Part shown: piece after piece, positions 1-8,800 of the stretch
Numbering within the stretch: position 1 is the first letter of the stretch
How the letters are laid out: each line of letters begins with the position of its first letter
NCBI GenBank assembly: GCA_020632885.1
Contig: JACKEQ010000003.1
Span: 248,001-312,000, forward strand
Source: Alphaproteobacteria bacterium
Lineage (GTDB): Bacteria > Myxococcota_A > UBA796 > GCA-2862545
Direction of reading: 5' to 3'
DNA: 64,000 nt
Notes under the pieces: generated by a model
Databases searched by the model: none
What the model was told of the DNA's origin: nothing
The model's input: the letters and a program-made list of their open reading frames with translations, nothing else
Program-made: the position numbers and the translations under genes

Positions 1-476
1 CCCCCGACCAGGGCGGCCTCACGAAGTCCGTCGGCGGCCTCCGGTTCTTCATCCTCTCGGCGGGCTACCTCGGCTCCCTCGCCTTCGGCGTGCTCTGGCT
101 GTTCCTGGGTCGCACGGCACGAACGGCCCGCATCGGCGTGAGGGCGCTGGCCGCCCTCCTCGTGGTCACGACCCTCATCTGGGTCCGCCCGGTGGCCAGC
201 TTCGGGTTCCTGTTCACGATGCTCGCGTCGCTGGTGGCCATCGCGGTCGTGCGCCTCGCGTCCCCCGCGGTGAGCCAGTGGATCCTGCGCGCCCTCGGCG
301 TGTTCAGCGTGCTGTACGCCCTCTGGGACATCCGCGACGACGTGCTCTCCCGGTCCATCGCGGGCTCCGACGCCAGCCAGCTCGCGGACCTCACGTTCAT
401 CCCCGCGCCGGCCTGGGGCATCTTCTGGCTCGGGCTCGGTGCCGGGGTGCTCTACGCGCTCCGGAAGTGGATCTGA
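1..476 (+). CDS. M50B-like membrane metalloprotease, 3' part
   Basis: The reading frame is open from the left edge (first full codon at base 3), so the start lies outside the window. The visible 157 residues hold four or five hydrophobic segments. They begin with a Gly-rich GGLTKSVGG stretch and include a WDIRDDV segment, both typical of the C-terminal half of the peptidase M50B-like family. The HExxH zinc site of such proteins would lie upstream and cannot be seen. It ends two bases before the convergent DUF4340 gene. The family call rests on recognition of the C-terminal pattern only. Confidence 0.6.
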   Translation, partial: PDQGGLTKSVGGLRFFILSAGYLGSLAFGVLWLFLGRTARTARIGVRALAALLVVTTLIWVRPVASFGFLFTMLASLVAIAVVRLASPAVSQWILRALGVFSVLYALWDIRDDVLSRSIAGSDASQLADLTFIPAPAWGIFWLGLGAGVLYALRKWI

Positions 477-478
477 CG

Positions 479-1672
479 TCAGCGGAAGAGCGGCTCGAGC
501 TCCTCGGCAGGCACGCGCATCGGCTCGCCACCCAGGACGTCCCGCACCGCCCGGAAGCCCTCGGCGTCCACCGGCCCCACCTCCATGGGGTGCTCCGCAC
601 CGGCCGTCTCCAGGACGACCGTGAGCTCGGGGCCCGTCCACACCGGTGGCTCGCGCCGGTAGACGAGTTGGGCCGAAGACAGCGCCGTGATCGCGGGCGA
701 CGGGCTCCACGGTGGCTCCAGGACGGCCTCGCGGGCCCCCGAGATCCGCACGCGCACGACGGCGTCGGGGTCCCAGGGGAACGCGGTGGTCTCGCCGACG
801 TCGGTGGGCCCGCGCTCCAGCATCGCGAGCAGGCCCGGCTCGATGACCCCGTCCAGACCGTCGCCGAAGAGGACGAGCGGCCCGTACGGCGTGTCGCGCC
901 CGACCTGCATCCGCTGCGTGCCCGCGGGGGTCTCGACCTCCACGGTGAAGCGGGCGTCCTCGATCGTCGTGTGGTCGAGGTCGAGGAAGAGGTCGACCCG
1001 CAGGCGGAGCAGGTCGACGATCCAGTCGTCGAGCGCGTTCAGGTCGGCCCGCGAGAAGCCCGTGAGGTACCAGCCCTGGGCGGACTTCGTGGCCTCCAGG
1101 CGCCCGAGCGCGCTCTCGACCGAGACCCGGGTGACGTCGCCGGGACGGTAGGTGAACACCTTGTGGTCCCGGTACTCCTGGGCCCGCTTGGTGAACAGGT
1201 CGGCTGGGTGGCCCTGCACGACCACGGGACCGCCCGGGCCTGCCACGTAGGTCTGGAGGCCGATGGGGGCCGTCACGCCGACCTCGAGGTGCACGGGCTC
1301 CCCGGACGTCCCGACGTCCACGGTCACCTCGGGAGGCGCGAGCCCGAAGTCCGCGGGGTCACCCGCGACGGGCACACCGCGACGGGCGGACTGCACGGCG
1401 TCGAGCACTCCGAACACGACGTCCGCGTCGGCCGCCGCCTCGAACGGCTCAGCGACCCACCACACCCCGTCGCGCTTCTCGAGGCGCACGCGCTCAGCCC
1501 GATCCTCGCGGTGCCGCTCGATCAGGATGGAGCGCGCGTCGGCCAGGTCGAGCCCGGCGTGGACCGCCGTGCCCTCCTCGACGTCGGCCTTCGGGGCGAG
1601 CGCCAGGAAGCCCCCGAGCGCCAGGAGGGCGCCCGCGAGGAGTCCGAAGGCCCGGAGCTGTCGCGGGTCCAT
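479..1672 (-). CDS. DUF4340 domain-containing membrane-anchored protein
   Basis: The 397-residue protein has one N-terminal hydrophobic segment at about residues 8-27, then a long exported region. Motifs such as DARSILIER, DGVWWVAEP and DFGLAPPEVTVDV match DUF4340, a family often found beside gliding-motility or ABC-exporter genes. Those partners are not visible here. The ATG overlaps the TGA of grpE (TGATG), so translation is probably coupled to grpE. DUF4340 has no established biochemical role, and the link to GrpE is by position only. Confidence 0.75.
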   Translation of the reverse strand: MDPRQLRAFGLLAGALLALGGFLALAPKADVEEGTAVHAGLDLADARSILIERHREDRAERVRLEKRDGVWWVAEPFEAAADADVVFGVLDAVQSARRGVPVAGDPADFGLAPPEVTVDVGTSGEPVHLEVGVTAPIGLQTYVAGPGGPVVVQGHPADLFTKRAQEYRDHKVFTYRPGDVTRVSVESALGRLEATKSAQGWYLTGFSRADLNALDDWIVDLLRLRVDLFLDLDHTTIEDARFTVEVETPAGTQRMQVGRDTPYGPLVLFGDGLDGVIEPGLLAMLERGPTDVGETTAFPWDPDAVVRVRISGAREAVLEPPWSPSPAITALSSAQLVYRREPPVWTGPELTVVLETAGAEHPMEVGPVDAEGFRAVRDVLGGEPMRVPAEELEPLFR

Positions 1673-2259
1673 CAGGCCTCGGCGGGCTTCTCGTGCTTGC
1701 CGATGACCACCTGGGCGGCCTGCAGGACCTTGCCGTTCACGGCGTAGCCGTTGCGGTGGACCTGGAGGACCCGGCCGTCCTGGGCGGGGTCGACCACCGG
1801 CATGACCGCGAGAGCCTCGTGGTACGTGGGGTCGAAGGCGCAGCCCTCGCCCGGGACCTCGGTGAGGCCGAGCTTGCCGAGCGCGTCCATGAACTGGTGC
1901 AGCACCATCTCGATGCCCTGGTGGAGGGCCTCTGCGTCGCCCTTGGCGGCCAGGCTGCGCTTGAGGTTCTGCACGGGCTCGAGCATGGTCTGGACCGTCT
2001 CGAAGGCCTGACGCTCGCCGCGCGCACGGCTCTGGTTCTCCATGCGCTCGCGGAAGGCGTTCATCTCCTTCTGCAGGTCGGTGTAGGCCTTGCTGACGGT
2101 GCGGAGGCGCGCCTGGGCCTCCTCCAGCTTCGTCTTCAGCTCGGCCTGGGGATCCACGATCTCGGGCTCGACGACCTCGGAGGGCTCGGCGACCTCCTCG
2201 GCGTCCGTGACGTCGTCGCGGTTTCCATCGTTGTCGACGGTCTCGTCTCGCTCACCCAT
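1672..2259 (-). CDS. grpE: Nucleotide exchange factor GrpE
   Basis: GrpE releases ADP from the DnaK (Hsp70) chaperone in the cytoplasm. The 195-residue protein has the family layout: an acidic disordered N-terminus (about 1-40), a long coiled coil (about 40-100, with LKTKLEEAQARL), a helical region with FMDALGKLGL, then the C-terminal beta domain. That domain contains FDPTYHEAL and NGKVLQAAQVVIGK. Length is normal for the family. dnaK and dnaJ are not in the window. It lies between a TPR protein and the DUF4340 gene and overlaps the latter. Confidence 0.93.
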   Translation of the reverse strand: MGERDETVDNDGNRDDVTDAEEVAEPSEVVEPEIVDPQAELKTKLEEAQARLRTVSKAYTDLQKEMNAFRERMENQSRARGERQAFETVQTMLEPVQNLKRSLAAKGDAEALHQGIEMVLHQFMDALGKLGLTEVPGEGCAFDPTYHEALAVMPVVDPAQDGRVLQVHRNGYAVNGKVLQAAQVVIGKHEKPAEA

Positions 2260-2294
2260 GGTGCCTCCAGGGTGCGGATACTAACCACCGCTCC

Positions 2295-3650
2295 TCAACT
2301 GACGACCTGCGACGGATCCCTTTGGTGCGCCAGGCGCCGGAGACCGCGGCGGATCTCCTCGCCGCGCTGGCGGCTGATGAGCTCGTCGAGCTGGCGGTCG
2401 AAGGCCGTGAGGCCCACGAACGAGGCGGACAGACCGCACGCCACGGGCACCAGGCCGAGCCAGGTGATGGGCACGGTGGCCAGCCCGACCGCCGCGAGCC
2501 CGAGGCCACCGAACACCGTGAGGCGCCGCCAGCGCAGCCAGGACTCGATGCGGTCGAGGATCGCGTCCGCCCGACGGTCGTCGGCACGCACGTTCCCGCG
2601 GTCCTCCAGCAGCCCGAGCGCCTTGCCGAACTCGCGACGACGCAGCCGGCTCACCACGAGGGCCGTGCGGGCCAGGACCAGGCCGGGTGCACAGTCGAGC
2701 GCCTCCTGGAGCGCGGCCTCGCCGTCCTCCACGCGACCCTGCCGGATGCGCGCGGCGCCCAGGTAGTACTTGAGCACGCCGTCCTTCGGGAAGTAGCGGC
2801 TGCCGACCAGCGCCAGCTCCTCGGCGACAGCGTGCTCCCCCACCATCGTGGCCAGCATGGCGCCCGCGACGTACGCGCTGCGGTGCCAGGGCTGCTCCTC
2901 CACGATGGTCTGGCAGCGGTGCAGGGCGATCTCGTGGGCACCCCGCCGGATGAGCTCGAGCACCTCGTCCCACGGCGTGGGCGAGAGATCGATGTTGGTC
3001 TGCGCGTCCACCGGTGCTGGGAGGAGCTGGTGGAACTCGCTGCCCTGCCCGGTGAGCACGAACCCGCAGTCCACGGTGTGGTGGAAGGCCAGGAGCCGCT
3101 CGCCGTCGCCCTCGCACTCGCCCATGCGCTCGAGGGCCTTCAGGCGCGCGAAGAAGCCGTCGCGCACGGGGTCCTGGTCGCCGCCCACGAACCGGTGCAC
3201 GTACAGGAGCATGCCGGAGGCGGACCCCTCGGGCGTGATGTACCAGGTGGAGCACCCGTCCTTCTCGGCCTGGACCTCCTCGAACCGGATGGAGGGCCGA
3301 CCCGGGCTGTGCAGCACGCGGCAGACGAACGCGGCGAGCTCACCGGCCAGGTCGCCGAAGATGGCCTCGACGTCCGGTTGGCCTTCCGGGGTGCCCCAGC
3401 CGAACCGGTGGAAGTAGCTGCGCCGCAGCTGGTCGATGCGCGACCGGCAGTGGTGGACCTCGGCGTCGACGAGGTCCAGGTCGCGGTACCGGATGGGCGC
3501 GAAGGTGATGCGGCGCTGGTAGAGGCGGATGGAGTCCTCGAAGGTGTAGCGCCTGACGACACCGTCGCGGCCGACGATCTCGACGGGGAAGTCGACCACC
3601 TCGGAGTAGTCCTTCCGGTTGTAGCGCATCAGCTTCCAGTCTTTGTCCAC
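2295..3650 (-). CDS. TPR-like protein with C-terminal membrane hairpin
   Basis: The 451-residue protein has no family I can name with certainty. Residues 1-200 form a globular region with FHRFGWGTPEG and ITPEGSASGMLLYVHRF. Residues about 220-360 are helical TPR-like repeats, with LKYYLGAARIRQGRVEDGEAAL as the clearest unit. Two hydrophobic helices follow at about 372-415, then a charged tail. It is probably anchored in the inner membrane with the TPR part in the cytoplasm. It lies 36 bases upstream of grpE on the same strand, so a stress-related or chaperone-related role is possible but only inferred from position. Confidence 0.65.
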   Translation of the reverse strand: MDKDWKLMRYNRKDYSEVVDFPVEIVGRDGVVRRYTFEDSIRLYQRRITFAPIRYRDLDLVDAEVHHCRSRIDQLRRSYFHRFGWGTPEGQPDVEAIFGDLAGELAAFVCRVLHSPGRPSIRFEEVQAEKDGCSTWYITPEGSASGMLLYVHRFVGGDQDPVRDGFFARLKALERMGECEGDGERLLAFHHTVDCGFVLTGQGSEFHQLLPAPVDAQTNIDLSPTPWDEVLELIRRGAHEIALHRCQTIVEEQPWHRSAYVAGAMLATMVGEHAVAEELALVGSRYFPKDGVLKYYLGAARIRQGRVEDGEAALQEALDCAPGLVLARTALVVSRLRRREFGKALGLLEDRGNVRADDRRADAILDRIESWLRWRRLTVFGGLGLAAVGLATVPITWLGLVPVACGLSASFVGLTAFDRQLDELISRQRGEEIRRGLRRLAHQRDPSQVVS

Positions 3651-3697
3651 GTCGCGATGCTCCCGTCCACACGAAGGTTAGCAGAATCCTGTCGGGG

Positions 3698-3728
3698 TTG
3701 AAATAGAGGCGCCCCCGCCCCGTACGAT
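3698..3728 (+). promoter_or_regulatory. Possible sigma-70-like promoter for the sigma factor operon
   Basis: TTGAAA (3698-3703) and TACGAT (3723-3728) are separated by 19 bases in the divergent gap between the TPR gene and the sigma factor gene. Each box matches the consensus hexamer well, but the spacer is longer than the usual 16-18 bases. The call is tentative. Confidence 0.25.
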
Positions 3729-3744
3729 CCCGCGAGAACCGGAA

Positions 3745-4323
3745 GTGGAGCGACCCCTGCTGGCCTTGCGACTGCACACGAACGACCCCGACGAGACGAT
3801 CCTGATGGCCCGCGCGCTGGACGGTGACCCCTCGGCACGCGAGTGGCTCGTCCAGCGATGGACACCTCCTGTCTATCGGTTCTGCCGCCGGATGCTGAAG
3901 AACGACGAGGACGCCCGCGACGCCGCCCAGGACACCCTGGTGAAGGTCCTGAAGAGCCTCGACCGATACGATCCCACCCGCGCATTCTCCACGTGGGTGT
4001 TCGGGATCGCGCGCAACACGTGCATCGACGAGCACCGCCGACGCCGCAAGCGCGCCTGGGACGAGCCGCCGGACGTCCCCGCCGACGACCCGACCCCGCT
4101 GCAGGTCACCTCGGAGGGCGAGCGTGCGCGCCAGCTCTCCGACGCCCTCGAGCTGCTGCCGCCGCTCTACCGCGAGGTGCTCGTGCTCTACCACTTCGAG
4201 CACATGAAGTACTGTGAGATCGCGGAGACGCTCGACCTGCCGATGGGTACGGTGATGAACCGCATCTTCCGCGCGCGACGCAAGCTCCGCGACCTGTACA
4301 CCGACGCTGGAGGTGAGCAGTGA
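3745..4323 (+). CDS. ECF-family RNA polymerase sigma factor
   Basis: The 192-residue protein has the two sigma domains of the extracytoplasmic-function class. Region 2 spans about residues 20-95, with DAAQDTLVKV and FSTWVFGIARNTCIDEHRRR. Region 4 spans about 130-185, with LPPLYREVLVLYHFE and a helix-turn-helix AETLDLPMGTVMNRIFRARRKLR. It should direct RNA polymerase to a small regulon. Its stop overlaps the GTG of the next gene, a zinc-finger anti-sigma factor, which is the classic sigma/anti-sigma arrangement. The GTG at 3745 is the outermost start; a TTG at 3766 is possible. Confidence 0.9.
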   Translation: MERPLLALRLHTNDPDETILMARALDGDPSAREWLVQRWTPPVYRFCRRMLKNDEDARDAAQDTLVKVLKSLDRYDPTRAFSTWVFGIARNTCIDEHRRRRKRAWDEPPDVPADDPTPLQVTSEGERARQLSDALELLPPLYREVLVLYHFEHMKYCEIAETLDLPMGTVMNRIFRARRKLRDLYTDAGGEQ

Positions 4324-4820
4324 GCCACATCGACGACGACCTGCTGGCGTCCTTCGTCGACGGCGACGTCGGCGAGCACACGGCCGTGCAGATCGCCACG
4401 CACCTCGACGACTGCCCGCTCTGCGCGGCCCGCGCAGCCACCCTGGAGCCCCTCGCCGGCGTGTTCGCCCACGCCGCGGACCCCGAGGTGCCGATGGACC
4501 TGGTGGCCGCCGTGCTGGCCGAGGCCGCACGGCCAGACCCCGTCGCACCGGTCGGTCGCGAGGTGGTCGTGGGTGCCGCGATGCTCGCTGCGGGCCTCGG
4601 GCTGGCCGTGCTCTACGGGGAGCACATGAGCTGGGTGTCCCGCATCGGGGTGCTCCTGGAGGCGAGCGGGGCTGCAGCCCATGCCGTGCAGGTCGCCCTC
4701 CCCTCCTCTGCCCTCGCCTTCCTGCTCGCCCTCGCGGGTGGCACGGCAGCCGCCATCGTCGCGCGCCCCGAGCTCTGGTTCGGCTCGCCGGCCGCGGGCT
4801 CGCTGCGGCGGGTGCGGTGA
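4320..4820 (+). CDS. Zinc-finger anti-sigma factor, membrane protein
   Basis: The 166-residue protein begins with a zinc-binding anti-sigma domain: the H-x3-C-x2-C core reads THLDDCPLC at about residues 27-35. Two hydrophobic segments follow, at about 82-100 and 124-148. It is expected to hold the preceding ECF sigma factor inactive at the inner membrane. The GTG start overlaps the sigma factor stop (GTGA) and its own stop overlaps the next ATG (TGATG), so the three genes look translationally coupled. Confidence 0.85.
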   Translation: MSHIDDDLLASFVDGDVGEHTAVQIATHLDDCPLCAARAATLEPLAGVFAHAADPEVPMDLVAAVLAEAARPDPVAPVGREVVVGAAMLAAGLGLAVLYGEHMSWVSRIGVLLEASGAAAHAVQVALPSSALAFLLALAGGTAAAIVARPELWFGSPAAGSLRRVR

Positions 4821-5782
4821 TGATCCCCGTGTCGGCGGCCCTGGTCGCCTTCGCCGTCCCGCCGGAGCCCGACGTCGGGATGGTGGTCGAGGAGTCGGCG
4901 CCATCGGGCGATCTCCGCGAGGAGCTGCGGGCTCTCCGTGAGGAGCTCGAGGCCGAGCGGCGCCAGCGGCGCGAGATGCTCGACGAGCTCCGGAGGTCCA
5001 GGGCGCCTCGGGAGGCACCGCGGCCCGCACGCTCCACCACGCGCATGGGTGAGCCCGCCGTGGTCGCGCGCGGCGAGGAGGTCGACGACGTGGTGGCCTT
5101 CGCGAGCGACGTGCTCGTGGACGGCGTGGTGCGTGGGAGCGCCACGGCCTTCGGCGGCGACGTGATCATCCGGCCCTCGGGCGTGGTGCACGGAGACGCC
5201 GTGTCCTTCGGGGGCCGCGTGGTGCTCGAGGACGGCGCCAGCCTGCACGGCGACCGGGTGGCTCTCGAGTCGGCGGGACCCAACTTCGTCACGTCGGACG
5301 ACGATGCGCCGGAGTCCTGGCCCCACTGGCTCTACCGCCGCACGATGCTCCTCCTGTCGCTCGCGGGTGCCGGGGTGCTGGTGGTGGGCCTGTTCCCGTC
5401 ACGGGTGCAGGGCGTCGCCGGGCAGATCGGGCGTCACCCGGTGAGCTCGGCGTTCCTCGGCGCCGCGTTCAGCTCGCTGATCGTCGTGTTCTGTGCCCTG
5501 TTCGCACTGCTCACGCTGGGCCTCGGCGCCCCGGTGAGCGCCGTGGGGCTCGGCCTGCTCGGGGCCGCGTGGCTCCTGGGCTTCGTGTCGGTTTGCCAGG
5601 TGATCGGCGACAACCTGCCGCTCGATCCCCCCAACGGTCGCTGGGCCGCCCTGCTCACCTGCTCGTTCCTGTTCGCCTTCTCCGATGCCTTCGGGTTCGG
5701 CGGCACGCTCCTCACGCTGTTCCTGAGCCTCGCGGGCATCGGAGCGGCGCTGTTCTCGCGGTTCGGCAGCAACGGCGCCTGA
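4820..5782 (+). CDS. Bactofilin-like polymer-forming domain protein with C-terminal membrane segments
   Basis: The 320-residue protein starts with a possible signal peptide, MIPVSAALVAFA. A short coiled coil follows (about 30-60, LREELRALREELEAERRQRR), then a compact beta-helix region (about 85-150). Its repeating G/V/D pattern (DVLVDGVVRGSATAFGGDV) resembles the polymer-forming domain of bactofilins. Four hydrophobic segments occupy about 175-318. As third gene of the sigma/anti-sigma operon it is probably an envelope sensor or scaffold acting with the anti-sigma factor. That role is inferred from position. The ATG overlaps the preceding stop. Confidence 0.7.
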   Translation: MIPVSAALVAFAVPPEPDVGMVVEESAPSGDLREELRALREELEAERRQRREMLDELRRSRAPREAPRPARSTTRMGEPAVVARGEEVDDVVAFASDVLVDGVVRGSATAFGGDVIIRPSGVVHGDAVSFGGRVVLEDGASLHGDRVALESAGPNFVTSDDDAPESWPHWLYRRTMLLLSLAGAGVLVVGLFPSRVQGVAGQIGRHPVSSAFLGAAFSSLIVVFCALFALLTLGLGAPVSAVGLGLLGAAWLLGFVSVCQVIGDNLPLDPPNGRWAALLTCSFLFAFSDAFGFGGTLLTLFLSLAGIGAALFSRFGSNGA

Positions 5783-5794
5783 CCCACGGTCAGG
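5778..5794. terminator. Hairpin between convergent genes
   Basis: A perfect 7-bp inverted repeat with a 3-base loop (CCTGACC-CAC-GGTCAGG) overlaps the stop of the bactofilin-like gene and lies before the convergent end of the giant TPR gene. There is no T-run, so it is a weak terminator candidate for either strand. Confidence 0.35.
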
Positions 5795-5823
5795 TCGCCG
5801 AGCGCGGCCTCCCGGACCCTCCG

Positions 5824-8800
5824 TCAGGTCGCGGGAAGGCGCTGCTTGATGAACTGACGGAGCATCTCGAGGTCGGCGAGGGCGTCGGCCTTGATCTCGT
5901 TCCCGGCGGGCAGCTCCCGGGCGCGGTCGAGGAGTGCTGTGGCCTCCGCGGTCTTGCCGGCGTTCGCGCGCGCGGCTGCCTGCACGAGCAACAGGAGGTG
6001 CCGGACCTCGTCGGTCTCCGACGTCTCCACCTTCAACGCGCGTGCCGCCAGGGTGGACGCCCCCTCGAAGTCGTCCTTGCGCATCGAGAGCTCCGCGAGC
6101 CGCAGGTAGGCGAACGGCTGGTCCGCCTTGAAGTCGAGGCTGCGCTGGTAGTGCTGAGCGGCCTTGTCGGGACGGGCCATGTAGTCGTCGAGCACGCGAC
6201 CCTTGGTCATGTACCCGGCGATGACGTCCTCCGCGACGGACGCGTGGTAGATGACGTTGTTGTAGATGTTGAGCAGGTTGCTCCAGTCCTCTCGGTCTTC
6301 GAGGAGACGGGCCATGCCCTTCAGGGCGTCGACGTGGTTGGGGTACGTCTCCAGTGCCTTCTGGAAGCGCTTCTGGGCCTTCTCGGGGCGGCCGAGCGCG
6401 CGCTCCACCAGGCCGAGCTGGGTGTAGGTGCTCGCGACCTTGTGCCGCTCGCCCTGCCCGCCCGAGAGCTGCAGGAGCTGGCGGTAGACGACCTCCGCCT
6501 TCGACCACTTGCCCGCCTTGCACAGCAGCGGACCCACCGCCTCGAGGGACGCGAGGTGGGTGGCGTTGAGCTCCAGGGCCCGCTCGTAGCGCTCGAGGGC
6601 CCCGTCCTCCTCGGCCAGTCGCAGCATCTCGGCGTAGTAGAAGTAGAACTGCGCGAGCTCCATGCGGGTGTCGAAGTCGTCGAGGTCCTGGCCCTTCTCG
6701 ACCACGGGCTCGAGCCGCTCACAGATCGGCATGGCCTCGTCGAACCGCCCGGCCTCGAAGAGGTGGCTGGCCATGAAGCGCAGCGCAACCTCGTGGTCCG
6801 GCTTCACCGCGAGCAGGCGGGTGAACATCAGGGCCGCGGCGTCGCGGTCGTGACGGGTCTCGATCTCGAGCCGGGCGGCCTTCTCGAGGGCCTCCACCTT
6901 CTCGGCGTCCGTGCCGGCAGCACGGCCCTGCACCTCCAGCGCCCGGGCCACGCCCTTCCAGTCGCCCCGCTGACGGAAGTGCTGCTCGAGGCGCTGGGCG
7001 GCCTCGAAGTCCGGCGGCTCCTCGGTGACGGCGCGCTCGAAGTAGCGGATCGCGTCGTCGCGGTGCAGCTCGTCCTGGCTCACCACACCGATACGCCGGA
7101 GGAGCATCGTGCGCTCGGCGCCCGTGGACAGCGCCGCCCGGACGTTCGCGATCTCGACGAACAGGGTCCAGCCCCGCGTGGACTCCGTGAGCACGAGCAG
7201 ACGGTCCAGCGCGTCGAGGTCCTGCGGAGCGAGCTCCAGCACGGACCGCCAGGCCTCCACCGCGACGGGCGCGTTCTGGATGCGCTCCTGCTGGAGCGTC
7301 GCGATCTCGCGCCGGATCTCGAGCAGGCGGTCGCCCGTGGAGAGCCCGGCCTCCCGCTCGAGGATCTGGACGAGGCCCGGCCAGTCCTCCTCCTCCGTGG
7401 CCATCTTCTTCAGGCCGGCCATGGACTCGGCGTCGGACGGCGCGTAGTCGAGGGCGTCGAGGAAGGCCTGACGGGCCGCGGCGCGGTCGCCGCCCGAGAG
7501 ATGGGCCTCGGCGACCCGACGCTTGTAGCGAGCCGATTCGTCCGGCGTGGCCGCGGTGGAGGCGAGCTCGGACAGGAGCCCGATCGCCATGCCGGTCTCC
7601 TTGCGCGCCCCCGCGATGCGGGCGAGCGCCTCGGTGACCTCGCGGTCCTCCGGGTGCTTGGCGTGCAGGTCGCGGTAGAGGTCCCAGGCCTCGTCGGAGC
7701 CCGGCAGGTTCTCGGCGAGGACCCAGCGCCGCTTCCGCTGCAGGGTGTCGCGCTGGCTCTCGTCGCGCGAGACATCCAGCCGCTTGAGCAGCACCTGGTA
7801 GGCGCCGTTCCAGTCCTCGCGGGCCTCCAGCAGGGCCTCGAGCTGGAGGAGGGCCGGCAGGGCGGGCACCGAGCGCGCGGCCGTGCGCAGCAGGGCGATG
7901 GCGCCGTCCATGTCGTCGAGGTGCGTGAGGGCCACGGCCATCGACATCGGATCGAGATCCGGCCGCTTGGCGAGCTCCAGGAGGGCCGCTGCGTCACCGG
8001 TCTGGAGGTGGCAGCGCACGAGACCGAGCGCAGCCGCCTCGGACGTGGGCACGAGCTCGAGCGCGAGGGCGTACAGCTCGGCGGCCTTCTCGGGGTTCTC
8101 GAACTGCTCGTAGGCGTCGCCCGCCCACATCGCGTTGGCGAACCGCATGGCCGACCCGCCGCCGTGGCGCGCCATGACCTCCTGGGCCCGCGCCATGAGC
8201 CGGGGATCGTCGGTGAGGCCACCGATGCGCGAGAGCACCAGGGCCGCACCGAGGTCCTTCTCGTCGGCATCCAGCACCGCCACGGCCTGATCGCGCGCTA
8301 CCTCACGGTCGCGACGACGACGCGCCAGCAGGCTCGCTCGCTCGACCTTGGCCCACGGCTGATCGATGGCATCGAGGAGGGCGGTCTCGGCGCGGATCCC
8401 GGCTGCGTGGCGCGCCAGACGGGCGGCGGGCCGGAGCGGACGGTCGTCCACGGCCATGGTGGCCAGATCGGAGAGCACGCCCGCGGCGTCCTCCGTGCGG
8501 TCCTGCTCCACGAAGAGCTGCGCGAGACGCACGGCCACACGGGCCGTGTGGGGCGTAGGGGTGCCCTGGAGCTCCTGCCGGTAGGACGCCACGAGGGTTC
8601 CGTGGTCGTCGGTGGCCATGCAGACCTCCGCCAGGAGCCGACGCGCACCCTCGTGGTCGGGCGCGTGGGCCAGGGCGGCCTCGAGATCCACCCTGCCCTG
8701 CGGGCGGCGCGGGTCGCCGAGGACGGCGGAAGCGAACAGGAACCACGCCCGCTGGCGCGGGTCGTTCGAGGCCTCCGCCAGATCCCGGTAGGTCTGGCAG

